A stretch of DNA of 64,000 bases from Adineta vaga (GCA_021613535.1 CP075492.1:2976001-3040000); one strand, 5' to 3'. Shown: positions 1 to 12,778, numbered from the stretch's first letter. Notes: generated by a model from the letters alone, not told the origin. A program made the numbers and translations.

Positions 1-2995
1 TGAATTACAATTAAACAACTTAAGAAAAATACACCAAAGATATAATATTGTTTACATTTTTGAAGATATCCATGAAAATAAAAATAATTCAAAAACATTA
101 TTGAATCAATGTGTAATGAAAAGTCGAAAACTATTTTTGTACTTGTTTCGAATGAAGTGCAAAAGAAAAGTTGAAAAAAAAACTTCTATTTTACGATACT
201 TATATACACATAGAAGACGTGACAATGATGTGTTGTATTCTCTTTTCTCATTCTGTAAGTTCTCAGTATTCTGTTATTTATTTGACGTTTGGTATGAAAA
301 AGTACATTAGTGAAAGTTGAAACGAGAAAAGAACATTGAATATAGAATGAACATAATATTTAATCGAAGGAAAAGAAAAAAGTGTTTGCTTTTCCAAAAA
401 AAGGCAAAAATAGAAATGGAAATTATTAATGAAGATTTTAAAAAAAATTAAAAGACAATAGTTTTATCAATACGTTGAATATCACCAATTTGTTGAATCA
501 AAGATAAAATCATACATGTACAATTTGTGATGAGAGCAAAGGAAATTATGAGGGATTTTAACTAAGATAATTCATTTGAAAAACAATACACACGGGAAAA
601 AAAGTATGTTGATTTTTGATAAAATAATCAATGAAAAGTCGATTAGTTCGTGCTTCTCCTTCTCTCTTTGAGAAAATTCTTACAATTTCAAATATTGGTT
701 CAGTTTGATTGAATTTTATATAATACAAACTAGTTTGTGGATGTCAACCTTGATAATGAAAAAGGAGATGAACCATCTTAATTATTTGATTTTATACGTA
801 ATATTAATAAAACATAATTAATGAATTTCAATATTTCATTATTCATAATATCATCTGGATTTAATATAAATGATTGAATTTATTTTGATTTATTTAATTT
901 TAAATCAAATAAAATATATTTCCTGTTTTACTTTGATTATAATTCTTATCCTAATTCATATCTTCAAATTGTTTTATAGATATTTTTATTTTAATATTAA
1001 ATTTAAAAATAAGAATATGAATTGATAATTGATTATTTCATGTTGAGTTTTTAATATCTTCTACAATTTGTTTCTTTTGATTGATATTTCATACTGTTAG
1101 AAAGAAATGAGCATTTGTGTCATTACTAATGCACGAGCTGTTTTAATACCAATGTCTTACAAAAAAAAAGGAAAAGAAAATAATGATAAAATATTTGGTT
1201 TCATCAAATTAAATTTATCTGATATATCTTCAGTTATAAGAATTACTTTTTACTATTAAGATTTATTTTCAAAAGATTTGACGATTTCTTCTACAATAGT
1301 ATTTGTACTGAAATTTGTTGATATGATTTCAAAAGATTAAAAATGAAAGTGTGTATATCTTATCTTCTATGTATTGACGTGTTGAATTATATTATGAATA
1401 TATTCAATACTTTAATTAACATTTTCTTTTTAACTTTTGTTTATATTTATTTTGTATATGAGATAGTTATAGATTTAAAAGATGTTGTTCTTCTAATTCA
1501 TTAAATATATAACTATAAATAATATTCATATGCAGTTTTCAAATATAAAGTATTTGCAAATATGATAAGACACTAAGTTCAGTTATAAATGGAGTCGCAA
1601 CAGAACTGAGAATAAACAAAATATAACAACTGATTTCCGTCGAATTTTATCTTCATTGTCATTGGAAGTCGATGCAATCAATGTTGATTCATCATCATTT
1701 TTTAATTTGATGTCAAATCATTCATCTATCTTTCAGCTTCTTCGTTGAAAAAATGTCCACTAAATCAGTCGTTTTAACAGAGAAAAGACAAGAAAAATGA
1801 TCAACTTGTAGTACATTCATAGTTTTCACTATAATTACAATTAAATAATAATAAATAATATGTCATATATGTGATTATAATCTTAATATTTATCATTGAT
1901 TTTTGTTATACCTATGATCGTCCTTATATAGTATAGATATTGTTAACTTATGATACTACTATGATATATCAGTAGAGAATTAAATGATGTCTCCAATATA
2001 TAATAAAACTTTCGATTAAATTCCTATATTTAGCATCTTCTATGATGTTATCTTGACTTTTGATTTTGTGATAAAGAGGTACACGGGTAAAGATATGTTT
2101 TTCTGTAACCCATTTAGATTTCGAACTATCCAGGAAATTCGGTTATTTTTCATAAGATGATACGAGAGTTTATTTTTGAAAACTATACAATACTCAACAG
2201 AGTTAAATATATTATTCAAAAAATGTGAAATTTCAACTAGTATAATCAAAACATTTGCTCAATACAAATAATTACCTAAACGAGGTACAAAAATTTCTTT
2301 ATTTTCACTTTTTTCGGATTAAATACAACATCAATCCATTCATATATTTATATTTGTAGTTAAAAATTCTTCATCGATACTACATTTTTCGAACAGCGAA
2401 TTGTCAGAATGTTATGATACTTATTTTCCTCGAAATTTTTATTACGTAATAGATCTGAAGGCAACTGAACTAATTCACTTAGAGAAATCTTTAAAAAAAT
2501 GTGAAAATATTTATATTATTCAATCACAATTGTGTACAATAATATGCTGTTGACATGAATTTGCTTGATGATTATATCGATATAATATATGTGGTAATTG
2601 TATCGACGATCAACGATGAATTATTTCAAGATTATTATACATGAAAAAAGTATTTCTATTAGACAGAACATTGTTTTTCTTTTACTATTTTGAAAGAAAA
2701 GACTAGTATGACTCATCGTTTTTATAGTGCACTTTCGGTTTTGTGGTTCGTTGTCAGGGTAAAATACTCTGTGGTTAATTAAAAAGTCATCAAGGTGTGT
2801 TACCTTGACGACAATGAGAAATGATAATAGCACTATAAAAAGAGAGTGCTCTCCTCTCTGAATCTATTTCGAGACAGAGCCTATTGAGCTACTATCATTT
2901 AGTATCATATTGTACATAGGACTTTTCTTCGATTAAAGATGATTTTAATCTCTGGTTTAAATATGTCAGACTCAGAAAGTTCAGTTTGAAAGATG
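1..2995. other. AT-rich intergenic region, no gene seen
   Basis: No open reading frame longer than about 70 codons and no recognisable domain occurs here. The sequence is very AT-rich, with many poly-A and poly-T runs. A TATAAAAAG motif near 2835 and a possible 5'-UTR intron (donor about 2996, acceptor TTTCCAG at 3072) could belong to the RTA1-like gene downstream. Both are inferred from consensus only. Confidence 0.5.
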
Positions 2996-3114
2996 GTATT
3001 AAAATAACTTCCCTTTATATTATTATAGTATAAAATTGAAAGTATCTTTTGAAAATGTAATTTTGTTTCCAGATTTTAAATTAATCATTCGTTCATTTCT
3101 ATAATCAATTTTTA

Positions 3115-4041
3115 ATGTCAAACGGATCTACAACAATCAGTTATACTCCAGGTGGTGCCGATGATCCAGCTAATCCATTTCATTACATACCATCAATGGC
3201 TGCAACTGTTGTTTCTTTGATTCTTTTTACATTTACCTTTATTTGTTTGTCTGTTTGGACAATCCGAAAACGATCTTGGTATATGATTACACTTTTAATT
3301 GGATGTATTATGGAAATTATTGGCTATAGTACTCGAATTCCATTAGTTATACAACCAGTTGGACAAACCGGTTTGTATGCATGTATGCATGCTTGTATCA
3401 TTCTTGCACCTGTATTTAATGCTGCAATTGAATATGTTCTCTTGGGTCGTTTAATGCATGCTGTAGGTGATCAATATTCATTGATTAAACCAAAATTAGT
3501 TGCATGGATCTTTATAGTTTGTGATGTTTTCTCATTACTAATGCAAACAACTGGTGCAGGATTACTTACGACAGCAAGTAAAAATCCGACAAATGCACAA
3601 ACAGGATTGAATATTCTTCTAGCTGGTCTTTCAGTCAATCTTGCTTCATTTGCTATTTTCTGTGTACAAGTTATCTATTTTGATTATCGTACACGAAAAT
3701 CACCACCAAATTTTCCAAGTGGTAGTCTCTGTCAAAAAGGTTGGCGTCAATTTCTTTATATAATCTATTTAAGTAGTTCTCTCGTCTTACTTCGACAAAT
3801 CTATCGTGTTATTGAATTTGCTCAAGGTTTTACTGGTTATTTAGCTATTCATGAAGTTTACTTTTATATCTTTGACACTTTACTCATCTTTATAGCAACA
3901 ACGATCTTTGTTATTTTCTTTCCTGGTAATGGTTATTTACCTCGAAATCAGAATGATACTTTTCTTATCATACAAAACAATGAACACAATCGTCAAGAAG
4001 AAAATAAAGGAAATATTTTTGTTATTAAAGAAAAACTCTGA
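3115..4041 (+). CDS. RTA1-like seven-transmembrane protein (lipid-translocating exporter family type)
   Basis: A single-exon gene of 308 residues. It has a short polar N-terminus followed by about seven hydrophobic segments (roughly residues 27-48, 57-75, 88-110, 126-150, 165-188, 218-236 and 250-270) and a polar C-terminal tail. Family-typical features are visible: a GYSTR motif after TM2, an APVFNAAIEY block in TM3, the KPKLVAWIFIVCDVFSLLMQ stretch in TM4, and the RQIYRVIEFAQG block before the last helix, ending at a conserved Pro/Gly. RTA1-type proteins are known mainly from fungi, where members (Rta1, Rsb1) are linked to sterol or sphingoid-base resistance at the plasma membrane. The transported substrate cannot be read from sequence. 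Lack of introns, in contrast to the intron-rich receptor gene next door, supports horizontal acquisition. An AATAAA signal lies at 4065-4070. The start is the only Met before the first helix. Confidence 0.85.
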   Translation: MSNGSTTISYTPGGADDPANPFHYIPSMAATVVSLILFTFTFICLSVWTIRKRSWYMITLLIGCIMEIIGYSTRIPLVIQPVGQTGLYACMHACIILAPVFNAAIEYVLLGRLMHAVGDQYSLIKPKLVAWIFIVCDVFSLLMQTTGAGLLTTASKNPTNAQTGLNILLAGLSVNLASFAIFCVQVIYFDYRTRKSPPNFPSGSLCQKGWRQFLYIIYLSSSLVLLRQIYRVIEFAQGFTGYLAIHEVYFYIFDTLLIFIATTIFVIFFPGNGYLPRNQNDTFLIIQNNEHNRQEENKGNIFVIKEKL

Positions 4042-4610
4042 ATTACGTGTTGTACTTTCGTATAAATAAAATAATATATTCTTAGAAAAATCTTTATCGT
4101 TATTTTCAAATCAGATAATAAAGCGATATTGATATATATATAGATTTTCATTTGTTATTGTTGTTGTTCATAGCATATACCCACGTGTGACGATAGCAAG
4201 TAAAATAGTTACTTTTAGAAAGAAAAAAAAAGGAATATTTAATGATTATAGTTTTTTTTCGTCGCCGTTGCTTGAAGAGAACATAAGAAAAAAAGTTTGT
4301 TCTTTTCTTTTCTATTAGTCACAAATAGAAAAATAATAAAGCATCTCATATAGATATGATTCAGTACGAACACAGATGTTGTTATTACTAATCGAAATAA
4401 TTATATAAATGTCATTTGAATATATTTAAAGTATGTATTATTATCTCTATAATGAATATATAAAAATTGAATAAATTCGTTTTTTTTCTATGTTATTTAT
4501 ATATTTAAAGAAAGAGAAAAACAAAGAATGTTTATCGAAAAAATTATTCTAAATTTTTATTTTTTTCATAGTTTTTATAATTACGATAGATTTTTCTTAA
4601 AATAAAACAA
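4042..4610. other. Intergenic region between RTA1-like gene and nuclear receptor gene
   Basis: AT-rich, with no ORF or repeat recognised apart from the AATAAA signal of the upstream gene. It presumably contains the promoter of the nuclear receptor gene. Confidence 0.4.
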
Positions 4611-6082
4611 ATGACGTCTGAAATCTTATCAACACAAGATTCAAAACGACGACGAATAATGATTATTACTGCTGATGACAATATTATTCATGAAATTGAA
4701 AAAACTAATAATGAATTCTTATTACAACAGATTAATGTTCTATCAAATCAACAAGTAAATTATTTATATGATAATTTTATATAAATAAAAAGAATTGTTT
4801 ATATGTACAGATGAAAAAAATAAAATCAACAAATCCAAAATCCAAATCATTAACTTGTGTTATTTGTGGATCATCAGCATATGGATATAATTTTGGTGCA
4901 ATTGCTTGTGAAAGTTGTAAAGCTTTTTTTCGTCGAAATGCTTTTAAAAATCCTGTAAATATAAAAATAATTCTTAGAATTTATTTCATTTTTATTTATT
5001 TAGATAACATTTCCATGTCGTGATAGAAATTCTTGTAAAATAACTTCAGAAACACGTCGTAATTGTCCATCATGTCGTTTAACAAAATGTTTTAATAATG
5101 GAATGCAACGTGAAAAACTTTCAACAGTAAATTTTAAATTTGAGTTTTTTTTTAAAAGAAAATTCTTTTTCTTTTCTTCTTTTAGATTGAACAAAAAGTA
5201 ACAAAACGTCGTGAAATTGAACAAAATAGAAATTTAACATTACAATCTCAATTATCTGATGATGTAATCTTCTTTCTCCGTTAACATCAAAATCATTATT
5301 AAGTTCAGAAGATTTACAACGTATTGAAAATATTTCAATTTTTTATAAAAATCGAATTGAACTTGGTACAGATATTCATTCTTTTCTTATTAATTTCATT
5401 TTTGATTTCTATTTTAGCATCTCATGAGAATCTTTCTTATAATTCATCAATTCAAATAACAACATTTTTACAAACTTTAAATAGTCGATCAAAATCTATT
5501 ATAGAACTTTTATCATTTTTTAAACAAATTGATGAATTTAATCAATTAAATATTGATGATAAAATTATTTTAATTAAATATAATTTAATGTTAATTTTAG
5601 GAATTTATTGTACAATTTCATATAATATTGAACCACATGAAATAATTCAATCAGATATTGATATACCAACAAATATTCAATTAAGACAAATACTTTATGG
5701 TTATGAAACATTTCGACGAACAAGAAAAATTTTTGGTTCATTTTTAAGAATTGCTGAATTTAATGAAAAAATAATTTATTTATTATTTATTATTATTATT
5801 TTTACAAATGGTTTTTCAATAACAAATGATTATGAATCAATACTTTATGATAGAATTCATATTTATCAAACACAAAATAATTATATTGAATTATTATCAA
5901 AATATTTAGAGACAATTTATGGATTTAATAAAACTATTCAAGTATTTAGTCAACTTGTTTTTCAAATTATTTCATGGCAAACAATTCAAGAAGATATGAG
6001 AAAAAATATTTTAAGAGTTTTATCACCACAAGATCTTAATGAATTACTTCCAATTATTAAATCGATTTTTCGTATTTCATAA
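4611..6082 (+). CDS. Nuclear hormone receptor, HR96/DAF-12 (NR1J) type
   Basis: A ligand-regulated transcription factor. I read six exons: 4611-4754, 4811-4954, 5004-5126, 5186-about 5263, about 5264-5365 and 5418-6082, with GT-AG introns of about 49-59 bp. Exons 2 and 3 encode the DNA-binding domain. The first zinc finger has Cys about 64, 67, 81 and 84, with the P-box CESCKAFFRRNA. The second has Cys about 101, 107, 117 and 120. That P-box and the YNF spacing are those of HR96/DAF-12. The 222-residue last exon carries the ligand-binding domain, including the helix 3-5 signature around LLSFFKQIDEFNQLNIDDKI. Splice phases agree at every junction except around 5263, where exon 4 and the clearly coding frame beyond it are out of register. 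This could be a real frameshift or a sequence error. The AT-rich codon use matches the neighbourhood. Confidence 0.85.
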
Positions 6083-7495
6083 AAAATTCTTTTGATTTCA
6101 AATTATTATTTAAATGTTGTTTTTATTAGTTAGTAGAAAATTCATTTTCATCGTCATAGAATTCTTTTGTATTTTATTGAAAAAAAACTTCATTGTTTTA
6201 CAATATCAATTAATAAGAAATACATATATATACTCTTAATCAATATCATGAAAATGAAATTTCGATAGGACGAGTTATTTCGTTTGTATGTGTCATGGTA
6301 ATGCGAATGCTAATGAGTAGTTTTGGAATAGATTTTCTTAAAAAGCTTTGCTTTTCATCATTATTCGAAAGAAAAAATAAAGATTTAACAATCACATGTA
6401 AAATTCAAATTACGAATGACGGAGATAAATAATATGATTTTTTTTTCATGAGAAATACTCGTTTTTGTTCCGTTTTCATTTTCTATGAAAAAAAACAAAC
6501 ATTTTTGTGATATTTATAACAATTGAATACAAATACTGAAGAAATCGATATTAGAAAAAAAACTAATAATAAATGATTCGATCCATCTTCATCTCTTCTT
6601 TCCAAATGATGAAAAACGCACTTTTCTCTTTTGTTTTTATCAGAAATTATACAAACAACACTGACTAACATTCATGTTATAGTAACATATGTAAATTTAT
6701 GATTGTTTTCAAAGAAATAAAATAAATATCAAAGATATATTTCATTAAAAATATGTTTGTTTATTTTATTAATCAATTCAAATAATTTGTTACTCTTTAA
6801 CATATATGTTATTTTCTTTAAATCAAATTTTAAAGCTGATTTTATTTATTTTTATTCTAAGATTTCTTTTCTACTTCTATTCAAATTTCATTATCAATAT
6901 TAATAAAACAATATCTTTTACAATCCATTGATTTTTTTATGTCATTTTCATTGTTATTTTAAATAGAAAATAAACAAATCAAATTTCTACTGAATATTTC
7001 CATGTTCTTCTATTATTTTTATTGAATTCTATTAATAAAACTTTCTCTTTGTAAATAATAAATTTAATAGAAATATTTCGAGTATTAAATAAATATTTTC
7101 AAATTACAAAAAAATGATCAAAGAAAGATTAAGTTATAAATAAATAATAAAATATTAAATTAAAATACGAAAAGATTTTATTGAATCTTTTGAATTTATT
7201 TATTGAAAATTAAATAATCAATAGAATTTTTGTTCTTTTTTTTATTTATTTCAATTTATTTGTTAAATAAAATTAAAGAAAAATCATTTTTAAATCAACT
7301 TTTATTTATTTAAAAAACGAAAATGTTTTTCAAAGAAAAAATTAAACAAAAATATTTTTCTTTTTTCATTAATGAAGAATTTTTAAGAAAAACATTTTAT
7401 TTCAAATATTTATTTTTATTTTTAAAAATATTCTTTTAGAATTTTTCATTTCCAATTTTTATTTTAAATAAAAACTTTTCTCTTTTCATCAAGTT
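6083..7495. other. AT-rich intergenic region, no gene seen
   Basis: Very AT-rich sequence with long poly-A/T tracts and only short shadow ORFs. It separates the 3' ends of the convergent receptor and NHL-Kelch genes. No repeat or RNA gene was recognised. Confidence 0.5.
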
Positions 7496-9621
7496 TTATT
7501 CATATAATTCAGCACTCTTGAGAGAACTACCATTGTATCCACCAGTAACTAAAACTTTTCCATTTGATAAAATTGTTGCTGTATGTAAATATCGTCCAAC
7601 ACTCATATTCTTTGTTGTTGTCCAATTACCTGTTGTTGGATCATATAATTCAGCACTGTTGAGAGAAAAAATACCATCGAATCCACCAGTAACTAAAACT
7701 TTTCCATTTGATAAAATTGTTGCTGTATGAGAATATCGTCCAACACTCATATTGTTTGCTGTTGTCCAATTACCTGTTGTTGGATCATATAATTCAGCAC
7801 TGTTGAGAGAAAAAATACCATCGAATCCACCAGTAACTAAAACTTTTCCATTTGATAAAATTGTTGCTGTATGTCCATATCGTCCAACATTCATATTGTT
7901 TGTTGTTGTCCAATTACCTGTTGTTGGATCATATAATTCAGCACTGTTGAGAGAACCAGATCCACCAGTAACTAAAACTTTTCCATTTGATAAAATTGTT
8001 GCTGTATGATAATATCGTCCAACATTCATATTGTTTGTTGTTGTCCAATTACCTGTTGTTGGATCATATGATTCAGCACTGTTGAGAGAACCACCATTGG
8101 ATCCACCAGTAACTAAAACTGTTCCATTTGATAAAATTGTTGCTGTATGAGAATATCGTCCAACACTCATATTGTTTGCTGTTGTCCAATTACCTGTTGT
8201 TGGATCATATAATTCAGCACTGTTGAGAGGACCACCTCCACCAGTAACTAAAACTTTTCCATTTGATAAAATTGTTGCTGTATGATATCCTCGTCCAACA
8301 TTCATATTGTTTGTTGTTGTCCAATTACCTGTTGTTGGATCATATAATTCAGCACTGTTGAGAGAAAAAATACCATCGAATCCACCAGTAACTAAAACTG
8401 TTCCATTTGATAAAATTGTTGCTGTATGTCCATTTCGTCCAACATTCAAAATTACTGTTGTTGGATCATTTTCAGCACTCTTGAAAAAAACCACCATCGA
8501 ATCCACCAGTAACTAAAACTTTTCCATTTGATAAAATTGTTGCCGTATGATAATATCGTCCAACACTCATATTTCCTGTGTTAATCCATCCTAAAAAAGA
8601 AAATTGATTTGAATAAAAATAAATGAATTAAGAAAAGGAAACCTTTCGATTGATAAATAATTAAATCAAATTTAATTAATTGATGATAATTTTGATTAAT
8701 AATAAAAATATATTTCCAAATGAATCAAATGAAATAGTTGACGGAGAATTCAATTGTGAATTTGTACAACCAATAATACAAAAAAATCCATTTTGTTTTT
8801 GTTGAATAATTCTTTGATTATTTGAATCAATAATAAATAAAAATTGATAAAAATCTAAAATAATATCCGAAGGACAATTTAAATTAATTGTAAAATTTAA
8901 TGAATAATTTCCGACAATAGTTTGACCAATAAAAGATTCTGATTGAAATAATTGAATTCGATTATTATCACAATCAGCAACAAATAAATTTTGATTTGAT
9001 TGATCAATAAAAATTCCTTTTGGATTTGAAAGTGTTGTTGATGTTGAACCTTTTGTTCCTGTTCCTGCAATAATCATTAAAGGATTCCATAAATAAATTA
9101 ATGATTTTGAAAGAATTTGATGTCGAGTTGAAATTGAACAAAAAAGATTTTGATTCGAATCAATAAAAATATCAAAACATTGTTCACATAAATTCATTTG
9201 TTTTTTTATTAAATTTGTTGAATTTAATTCAATTTGACTAATACCACTATTGAATTCAAATGTATCAAAATATATTTCATTTGTTTCTCCAATAAAAATA
9301 GTTGATGAATTTATTGAAATATTCATCTTTGAATTTAAATTTCCTTGAAGAGAAAGAAGAAGAATTTGTTTTGTTTCTCGATTTGGAATAAAAATTGTAT
9401 TATTTTTATCAATAAAGAAATCTGAAGGAAATAATCCAATTAATGTTTCATTTGCAATTATTGTTCCATTAGAATTCCATGATGAATCAAATGAGATTGA
9501 CGGTTGATTATACGAAATCCCTTTTTGAAAAAGAAAAAGAGGAAAAACAATAAAAAGATTTAAATAAAATTTTACCTTGAATTTGTTGAATTAGAAAAAA
9601 GAGAAAGATTGAAGAAATCAT
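7496..9621 (-). CDS. Secreted protein with NHL repeats and C-terminal Kelch-like repeats
   Basis: Read on the minus strand. Exon 1 (9621-9576) encodes a signal peptide (MISSIFLFFLIQQIQ). Exon 2 (from 9520) encodes NHL-type beta-propeller repeats, with motifs such as GIFIDQSNQNLFVADCDNNR. A third exon starting at about 8591 after a 52-bp intron encodes eight Kelch-like repeats of about 47-50 residues, each with VGRYxHTATILSNGKVLVTGG followed by SAELYDPTTGNW. The last seven form one 336-residue frame. The repeats are almost identical in DNA, so they expanded recently. Two frame breaks separate the parts, at an A5 run (8704-8708) and an A7 run (8484-8490) on the plus strand. Correcting one base in each restores a continuous frame with matching splice phase, so they may be sequencing indels. 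A fusion of two propeller types in one secreted protein suggests an extracellular binding role; the ligand is unknown. Confidence 0.75.
7510..8560. repeat. Tandem array of about 150-bp Kelch-coding repeats
   Basis: Eight direct copies of a unit of about 135-150 bp, each containing the same plus-strand block CCAGTAACTAAAACTTTTCC. Copies differ mainly in the linker that encodes the Gly/Asp-rich loop after VTGG (present or absent FDGIF-type inserts). The array lies inside the secreted NHL-Kelch gene. Confidence 0.9.
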
Positions 9622-10656
9622 TTTTTATTGAAGAATTCTTTTGAAATGATTTTTCTTCTTGACACTTTGTTTTAAAAGAGAAAAATCATTTAACAAATAT
9701 TTAAAGTTCACTAATCTTTCAAGGACATTTTTTTATTAAATTAAGTTTTTTTATTTTCCTAAAATTGAATTTCAAGACAAAATTTCTAATTTTTTAATTT
9801 AAAAAAATAAACAAATGATTCAGGTCAAGTCAAAGAATTTTCCTAATTTCTTTATTTATTTAAATTTCAAATTTCAAATAAGAAAAATGAGATTTGAATA
9901 AATCTATTCTTAGAATTTAATAATTTTTCTTTCTTTTCTATTTTTATTATTATTTTCAAGAAAATAAAATCATTATAATGAATATTTCATTTATATTTCT
10001 TAATCTTAATGAAATCTAATCATTATTTTTGTTTATTTAATTAATCTTATTTAAATAATATTCGATATATTTAATTAAATTTATTTTTTAATCAATTCAA
10101 AAAAAGAAGAAAATTTTTCATTTTGTTGAATATTTTATTGACATTCTTATTTCTCATAATTATTCTTCTTCGTATAAATTTCACTTCATAGTTTATAGAC
10201 AAGAACGAATGTATTCAATTAAACGAAGATTATAGTGAAATTCGATTTTTTGTATTAATATTTGAATTAAATCAGATTGAGAATATGAATATGATTTTTT
10301 TTTCTATCGAGCACATTCTCAAAGAGAAATCGATTGTATATAAGTTCAATAAGAGTTTATTTTAAGATATGCTTCCTTTTCTCTAATATTCAAATGATTG
10401 AATTTAATCAATTTCGATTATTTGAATGATTAAAAAGTCGAAAGTAATTGATGAGATATTTAAACAAGAACGAAATCGGTCATGATAACTTTACACACCT
10501 TATGTAATTGACTTCTTAGTCTTATTTAATTTTAAAACAGTGCCAATATTAGATTTCGAAAGAAGGATAAAAAGAAAAGCAATGAACAGCTTCAAAAACC
10601 GATAAAATTCTTTTTTTAAATCTGTATATTGTCACTAATAGATATGATTTTCGTGA
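9622..10656. other. AT-rich intergenic region, no gene seen
   Basis: No supported ORF. It should contain the promoter of the minus-strand NHL-Kelch gene and the 3' flank of the LRR fragment. No repeat was recognised. Confidence 0.4.
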
Positions 10657-11001
10657 TCAAACTGCTACTTCTATTTCCGAAAGCAAAACTTTTCGATAAT
10701 TTCTAAAATTGTATCGTTTTAAAACATGAAAAATTTCATACGCTCCATAATTATCAATAGTATTATATTCAAGATAAAGTTTCTTTAATGTATAATTAAC
10801 TTTTAAAATATTAGTAAGAGCACAAACATCAGATGAAGTTATATAATTTCTTTGTAAATCAAATCGTTGACATATTTTATTTCTTTTCAATTGATTGCCA
10901 ATGTTTTCTACATCAGAATCTTTGATATCTTTGTGAAAGAAGTCCCATTCTGTTACTTTCTTATACTTGTTAAGGAAATAGATAATAAATAATCTGTTCA
11001 A
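10657..11001 (-). pseudogene. Leucine-rich-repeat fragment (ribonuclease-inhibitor/NLRC3-like repeats)
   Basis: A 114-residue open frame with two to three recognisable LRR units of the ribonuclease-inhibitor type. The key blocks are CQRFDLQRNYITSSDVCALT and YTLKKLYLEYNTIDNYGAYE. Such repeats form the sensor part of NLR-like or NLRC3-like proteins, which are numerous in rotifers. Only this piece is present: no NACHT or death-fold domain is found upstream, and the frame ends soon after the third unit. It looks like a truncated relic, although a small functional LRR gene with unseen 5' exons cannot be excluded. Confidence 0.5.
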
Positions 11002-11157
11002 TTGAAATACAGTTAGTTATTTCATATTTCCTCGACTGTAAGGAGGGTTATATGAAAAAAATAGTTTGTTTGTTTGTCTATGTGCGTTTGTGTCAAGGTC
11101 AAAGGTAAAAAAAAACATCAGTGAACGTTAGTGAAACATCACCGTGACGCAGTATCA

Positions 11158-11263
11158 ACCAGGGTGTTGGGTGAAACCGTGAGTGGAAATATGGACGTGG
11201 GTGTTGAGTGAAATCATGGATAGGGGCATAGAGTTGGGTGTGGGTGAAATTGATTATCCAAGA
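11158..11263 (+). repeat. G/T-rich degenerate repeat (TGTGGG-like), three spaced units
   Basis: Three imperfect copies of a GGGTGTKGGGTGAAAY motif spaced by about 30-40 bp. Unlike the foldbacks, no C-rich complementary arm is visible, so this looks like one arm or a degenerate array. Confidence 0.5.
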
Positions 11264-12092
11264 AAGCCTAATATTTTGTTTTTGGAAACTAATACATATT
11301 TGAACAATAACATGTGAGCCGTTTTTAGCTTGCCAGATGAATTCGTCTCACTATTGGAACCAGCTGAAAATACCTTTCCTCCACAGTCGAGGGTTAAGTG
11401 AGTCGGCACGACGAGCGTTACTTGTGTAATAATTACCTTTTTTGTATCATTATATTTTTTTCTTTCTTATATCAGAAAAAAATATCGACGAACAAAGTAA
11501 AAAACCCCACTTTAGATATTATTGGCGTGACGGTGCTGTTTTTCCTGCGCTTATCACACGTCTGTAAGTGAAGATAGGATGGAAAAATGATCTGCACAGA
11601 TCATGATTAAAATGAGTTGATTTTTTCTTCTCTCTCATTTTGTGTTTTATTTACTTTATTCCTTTCGCACACAGGAATTTTACGCTTTTGAGGAAAAACA
11701 AAAGTATTTATCGAAGATATAAATCGAGAATTATTTGTACTTCAAAAAAGATGTAAAGGAAATGAAAACATCTACACTTATCCTATAGAAATAAGTTTCC
11801 ATTAAAATTGAATTATATTAAACACGACAAATGAAACAATTGATATAATGTTTAAAAAGATACAAAAAAATGTTCTATGAAGATCGATATAGGATGTTAT
11901 AAAAAGAATACACTTTGAAAGTTCTTCATACGACATTCATGGAATGACTCTGAACAAGTCACTAACGGTTAAGTTATCTCAAATGAGTCATCTATAATGA
12001 TTACATGTTTAGTTAGTAAGTTACACGGAAGATAGTGCAGACACTGCCGTTCATAAAAAAAGAAGAAAGAACCCGGCTGCATGTGGAAGCCG

Positions 12093-12153
12093 CTAATAAT
12101 AATCACGCCTGACTCTAACGAGTATTAAGCCTTTAGGATGTTATTATTATTAG
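12093..12153. repeat. Short inverted repeat (11-bp arms)
   Basis: The sequence CTAATAATAAT at 12093-12103 is perfectly mirrored by ATTATTATTAG at 12143-12153, around a 39-bp loop of higher GC content. It could be a tiny foldback element or a chance AT-rich palindrome. Confidence 0.4.
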
Positions 12154-12778
12154 TTTACGAAATAGACAAAGAAGAATATTAAGAAATAAATCATTTCTTA
12201 TTGTTACTAAAAAACTATATCGTATATATAAATTTAATTAAAGTGTAAAAAATACGACATATTTCAGTTATTAAATATTTGAATCTTCTTTGAAAGAAAG
12301 ATGTCGTTTTTTTATCGAGATCAATTTAAACAAATATATTCGAGAATACAAAATATCTTAGGAGCATTGTTAATTAATTCTTTTCTATCAAAATATCATT
12401 TGATAAAAATTCATTCGAATAATTCCTTTGATTACCATTTTTCTTAAAGAATATTTTTTCATTTTATCAAATTAAAATAAACAAAGAAATTAAAAACATT
12501 TTTTGAGTTGACATTAATAATTTTGAGAACTGTTGAATTAAAAATCAGAAACTTTGTCTTGAAATTAAGTTTTAGGAAAATAAAAAACCCGACTTAAGAA
12601 AAAAATTATTAAACTTTAAATATTTGTTCAATGATTTTTCTTAAAACAAATAAAATCAAATCATTTGAAATGAATTCTATCCCGATATTTAATATTTAAT
12701 AGAAACAAAAAAAAGAATATATGAGATTTATTATTCTTCATGAATAAATATTTCTATTTGTTATAGTACGAATAAAAA

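Larger units (their letters stand above)
11002..12778. other. Intergenic region with G/T-rich motif cluster
   Basis: No supported gene. Between about 11160 and 11263 the plus strand holds a cluster of GGTGTTGGGTGAAA, GTGGGTGTTGAGTGAAA and GTTGGGTGTGGGTGAAA motifs, related to the G/T-rich foldback elements elsewhere in the window. A 61-bp inverted repeat lies at 12093-12153. The rest is AT-rich and unremarkable. Confidence 0.5.

Noticed and set aside
101-310. 69-codon ORF near the left edge
   Set aside because: Low-complexity Lys/Phe-rich translation without domain, splice partners or homologous copy.
7510-8560. Regular repeats that could suggest a CRISPR-like array
   Set aside because: The units are in-frame Kelch coding repeats in a eukaryotic gene, with no short-repeat/unique-spacer structure.
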